This document shows, piece by piece, positions 61,157 through 64,000 of a DNA stretch of 64,000 nt. Source of the DNA: Bacteroidota bacterium (GTDB taxonomy: Bacteria > Bacteroidota > Bacteroidia > Flavobacteriales_E > Vicingaceae); NCBI GenBank assembly GCA_013112545.1, contig JABFGJ010000003.1:62001-126000 (forward strand), written 5' to 3'. Below the pieces are notes generated by a model. The model made no database searches and had not been told where the DNA came from. It saw only the letters and a list, made by a program, of their open reading frames with translations. The stretch's first letter is position 1, and every line of letters begins with the position of its first letter. The translations under genes were made by a program, and so were the position numbers.

Positions 61157-61726
61157 TCAGATAAACTTAAAATCCTTTTCCAATAAACCATAATAAACAC
61201 TATCGATAAAATCTCCATTAAAGTAAAAACTTTCTCTGAGTAAACCTTCTTTCTGAAATCCTTGGCTTTCTAGTAATTTGATTGAAGCAACATTCAGTTT
61301 ATCTACATTAGCCATTACACTATGGATTTTCAATTGCTTAAAAGCATAAGCTAAAACCGCATTGCAGGCTTCTTTCATAAGCCCATTATTAGCAAATTCA
61401 GGATGAATACCAAAGCCAATTTCCGCTCTATAATGAGGCTGTATAATCCTCCAAAATCCAACATATCCAATAAGCTGATCAGCACCTTTCAAACAAATTT
61501 TCCAACTTATCCCACAATTATTTTTGAAATCACTTATGTTTGAAGCTATCATCTTTTCAGCTTCTTCTTTGTTTTTCATTGGATGAATTCCTAAATACTT
61601 AACAAATTCATCATTGCTTCTAATTTCAAATAATTCACTTGCGTCATTTAATTGGAATGCTTTAAGAGACAAGCGGTTTGTGTGCAACTCTGGGAATTGT
61701 TTTGGGAATTGTATGTTGTTTTCCAT
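61157..61726 (-). CDS. GNAT-family N-acetyltransferase (RimJ/RimL type)
   Basis: A 189-residue acetyltransferase. LHTNRLSLKAFQLNDASELF starts the fold, LIGYVGFWRIIQPHYRAEIG and HPEFANNGLMKEACNAVLAY provide the acetyl-CoA-binding motif, and VDKLNVASIKLLESQGFQKE is the typical motif B of RimJ/RimL. It probably acetylates a protein N-terminus or a small amine. It overlaps the stop of the upstream TPR membrane protein gene by one base (TAATG). Confidence 0.88.
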   Translation of the reverse strand: MENNIQFPKQFPELHTNRLSLKAFQLNDASELFEIRSNDEFVKYLGIHPMKNKEEAEKMIASNISDFKNNCGISWKICLKGADQLIGYVGFWRIIQPHYRAEIGFGIHPEFANNGLMKEACNAVLAYAFKQLKIHSVMANVDKLNVASIKLLESQGFQKEGLLRESFYFNGDFIDSVYYGLLEKDFKFI

Positions 61727-63708
61727 TAAATAGGGTATTTACTTCGATCTATCGTAGGGTCAATCTTTACTGCTTGATCCATAATAGATTTGGCTTTTTC
61801 TATTTCTCCAAGATTAAAATAACTCACTGCTAAGTCAACATAATTTAATGCAATGTTTGGTTTTTGCTGTATCGCTTTTTCTAATACCACTATGGATTTA
61901 GAAAACTGTTGGCTAAGTCCATAGACTATTCCAAGGTTTCTTAATACATCATAGTTGTTTGGCGCTATTCGTTCAGCCGTTTCAATATATTGCATGGCCT
62001 TTTGCAAATCGTTTTTATATTGCCCATAGGTTCTGCCTAGGTTCAAATAAAAAACCATTTCATTCGAATTGTATTTTAGCAAAGTTTGATATGCTTGGAT
62101 TCTATAATCGATATCTTTTTCTTGTTCAAGTACAATTGCGCTATTTTTTAGTGTATTTCCATGATAAGGGTTTATTTGTAAAATACTGTAATAATAGGGC
62201 ATTACGTTTTTGGCGCTTTTGGTTTTTTCCCATTGGGCATTTCCCATTAAAATAAGAGCATCTATGTATTCTGGATAAACAGTAATGGCTCTATTTAAAT
62301 AGAAAATACTTTGCTCTAAGAGTTCGGCTTTTTCAGCCGGAGATTTAGCCAATGGCACTTTTTCTTCTAAAATGACACCGCCAGCCATGACATTACTTTT
62401 TGCCCCATTGACCGAAATATTGGCGTCGTGAGTAGAAAGGGTATAATTGTTTTTCCATACTAAATTCCGTGTGATTGTTTTTGTAGAATACAGAATGCCA
62501 ATAACAGCTAAGACTAAATAAATAGCCTGAGTGGATGCTTTTTGAGATTTAAAAAGCTTGGGCAAACCAAAGTATATTCCATAAGCTAAAACCAGTGAAA
62601 AACCAACAGAAGAAACAAAAACAAATCGCTCATTCATAAAGGCTCCAATTGGAAAAATAAGGTTAGAAGCAATACTTAATGTGATAACAAAAAAGAAGAT
62701 GGAGTAAGAAAACAGATTCTTTTTTAGAAAACCTTTAATGGCTACAAAAGCCAGAAATATATATGTGAGTATTGTCAATATAACTAAGCTATTAGACCAA
62801 TTGACAATGGGAATGTGTTTGGGGTAATAATCGTAAGTTAAAGGATGTGGGAAAACTAGTAATTGTAAATACTTACCAAGCGTTAAAACGATGGTTGCAT
62901 ATTTTTCTGAAGTGCTAGAATCCAGAAAAGGGTCGTTCATTAGGCTATCAGCAACATCGGAAATACCACCACCAACAACTTGATAACGAATGTAAAACCA
63001 AAGTAAACTAGCTGCAAATAAACTGAGATATGCAGGTAAAGCTTTTTTAAAAGAGTGTTCAGTAAAGAAATAGACAGTTAAAGGAATTATAGCTAGCCAA
63101 GTAATTGCATTTTCTTTAGAGAGTAAGGCCAAAAAGAAAATAATAAATGCGAGAATTAAATGTAGCGTTTTCTTCTGTTCAAGGTATTTTAAAACAAAAG
63201 CCAAAGCGAGTAATTCACCAATAAAAGCCATCATTTCGTCTAGTCCTTTGATGTTGGCAACTACTTCGGTATGAATGGGGTGGAAGAACCACAATAAACT
63301 GGCTAGCAGAGCAAAAGAAACCGAGGCGATAGGACTTTTATATTGCATTAATAGTTTTTGCAAAAGGAGAAACAAGAGAAATCCACATAAAATATAGGCC
63401 AAAACATTGCACAAATGACCAATAAAAGCACTTTCTCCAGCTAAGGCATATTGCACATTAAAAACCACCATGGATAAAGGGCGGTATCTACCACCAGAAA
63501 CGAGTTCTTTTTTGACTCCATAAAAGCCGACAAATTGATCATTGCTTAATTGCTCATAAATACCGTCAAATCCTTTTTTGGTAAATTGATTTTCGGTTAT
63601 AACAATAGCATCATCTAAGGTAAATTCATGATTTAAGGTATTGCCGTATAGCAAAAAACCCAACACTAGAAATAAAAAGAAATAGTTTAAATTTTGTTTT
63701 TGAAACAT
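61726..63708 (-). CDS. TMTC-like membrane protein with C-terminal TPR repeats
   Basis: A 660-residue protein. Residues 1-420 hold about ten hydrophobic helices; NHEFTLDDAIVITEN followed by GRYRPLSMVVFNVQY is the GT-C/TMTC-like active-site loop with the acidic Asp-Asp, and WFFHPIHTEVVANIKG is a further hallmark. From about 470 on, TPR repeats appear (YPEYIDALILMGNAQWEKTK, APNNYDVLRNLGIVYGLSQQ, KPNIALNYVDLAVSYFNLGE). Proteins of this type are thought to be protein mannosyltransferases; the substrate is unknown here. The last codon overlaps the acetyltransferase start. Confidence 0.8.
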   Translation of the reverse strand: MFQKQNLNYFFLFLVLGFLLYGNTLNHEFTLDDAIVITENQFTKKGFDGIYEQLSNDQFVGFYGVKKELVSGGRYRPLSMVVFNVQYALAGESAFIGHLCNVLAYILCGFLLFLLLQKLLMQYKSPIASVSFALLASLLWFFHPIHTEVVANIKGLDEMMAFIGELLALAFVLKYLEQKKTLHLILAFIIFFLALLSKENAITWLAIIPLTVYFFTEHSFKKALPAYLSLFAASLLWFYIRYQVVGGGISDVADSLMNDPFLDSSTSEKYATIVLTLGKYLQLLVFPHPLTYDYYPKHIPIVNWSNSLVILTILTYIFLAFVAIKGFLKKNLFSYSIFFFVITLSIASNLIFPIGAFMNERFVFVSSVGFSLVLAYGIYFGLPKLFKSQKASTQAIYLVLAVIGILYSTKTITRNLVWKNNYTLSTHDANISVNGAKSNVMAGGVILEEKVPLAKSPAEKAELLEQSIFYLNRAITVYPEYIDALILMGNAQWEKTKSAKNVMPYYYSILQINPYHGNTLKNSAIVLEQEKDIDYRIQAYQTLLKYNSNEMVFYLNLGRTYGQYKNDLQKAMQYIETAERIAPNNYDVLRNLGIVYGLSQQFSKSIVVLEKAIQQKPNIALNYVDLAVSYFNLGEIEKAKSIMDQAVKIDPTIDRSKYPI

Positions 63709-63875
63709 GTTAAAATTTGAAAGTCTAAATTATAGATTTATAAAAGATTATATAAAGAATCAAATTGGCTTTTTAGGTTTTTTAAAATAAAGATAATCTA
63801 ATCTGAAGGCTTGTTAATATAAAAAGTTCTGCTTTATTTTATCGCAAAAACAGGATTATCTGAAAACGTATAACT

Positions 63876-64000
63876 ATGCCTTTTGCTAAAACAATTTTAA
63901 TGATTCACCCCGAAAATTTTGGTTTCAATGTTGAGACGGCAAAAAGCAATGCATTTCAACAGCAATCGAAATTAAATGTGGATGAAATTCAAGCAAAAGC
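63876..64000 (+). CDS. amidinotransferase-like protein (CtlX-type), 5' part
   Basis: The frame starts at ATG 63876 and runs out of the window after 41 codons. Its beginning, TILMIHPENFGFNVETAKSN, resembles citrulline-hydrolase-type (CtlX) amidinotransferase starts, TILMIRPVNFGFN. Only the N-terminus is visible, with no catalytic residues, so the assignment is tentative. Confidence 0.55.
   Translation, partial: MPFAKTILMIHPENFGFNVETAKSNAFQQQSKLNVDEIQAK

Noticed and set aside
1-64000. Prophage, transposon or integrative element
   Set aside because: I saw no integrase, transposase, phage structural gene or flanking attachment repeats; the only mobile-looking feature is the tRNA-Ser repeat and toxin-antitoxin region.

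Overview
The window is 64 kb of AT-rich, densely coding chromosomal DNA from a member of the Bacteroidota, most likely Flavobacteriales. The evidence is a type IX secretion (T9SS) substrate/PorP-SprF/OmpA module, T9SS sorting domains, a short primary sigma factor, a GWxTD protein, a DUF4295 gene beside rpmG, a BshC-type bacillithiol enzyme, the dnaA / phosphotyrosine phosphatase / RsmI-like methylase cluster, and promoters with the Bacteroidota -7 box TAnnTTTG. Species cannot be named. I see no prophage, transposase, rRNA operon or CRISPR array.

Layout. 1-3.3 kb: the end of a membrane protein, then a three-gene family of small two-helix membrane proteins damaged by a stop codon and a 437-bp inversion. 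3.3-8.3 kb: ferritin, AlkC DNA glycosylase, RpoD, a TerB/J-domain protein, a rhomboid protease. 8.4-11.8 kb: tRNA-Met and the thrS-infC-rpmI-rplT operon, with infC apparently starting at ATA. 11.9-22.2 kb: lipoproteins, two M1 metallopeptidases, a T9SS-exported serine protease and an alpha/beta hydrolase. 22.3-28.4 kb: tsaD divergent from tamB, followed by a glycosyltransferase. 28.5-35.5 kb: accessory and stress genes. These include a cysteine-rich MarR regulator with DUF2024, an exported CxxC protein and a mini-thioredoxin, whose three transcription units share a palindrome next to the -7 box, then DinB and DUF2892 proteins, two adjacent PPK2 polyphosphate kinases and a UspA protein. 35.7-43.5 kb: the T9SS module, with an orphan LuxR-type regulator divergent from it. 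44.2-48.4 kb: a GlcNAc-kinase-like gene, an RsmI-like methylase, a low-molecular-weight phosphatase, dnaA and a thioesterase. 48.4-55.6 kb: glycosyltransferases, a flippase, a GWxTD protein, BioY, and between them tRNA-Ser, a 136-bp tandem repeat array and a VapBC-type toxin-antitoxin pair. 56-61 kb: rpmB, rpmG-DUF4295, ftsY, rimO, bshC. 61-64 kb: an acetyltransferase, a TMTC-like membrane protein with TPR repeats, and the start of an amidinotransferase-like gene.

The strongest unexpected observations are: (1) the 2388-2824 segment, flanked by an 8-bp inverted repeat; flipping it restores two full-length reading frames in frame; (2) the three-promoter palindrome (core AGGAATCCT) around the cysteine-rich MarR locus, which looks like a self-contained thiol or sulfur stress regulon; (3) the structured tandem repeats directly after tRNA-Ser; and (4) non-AUG starts, chiefly infC.
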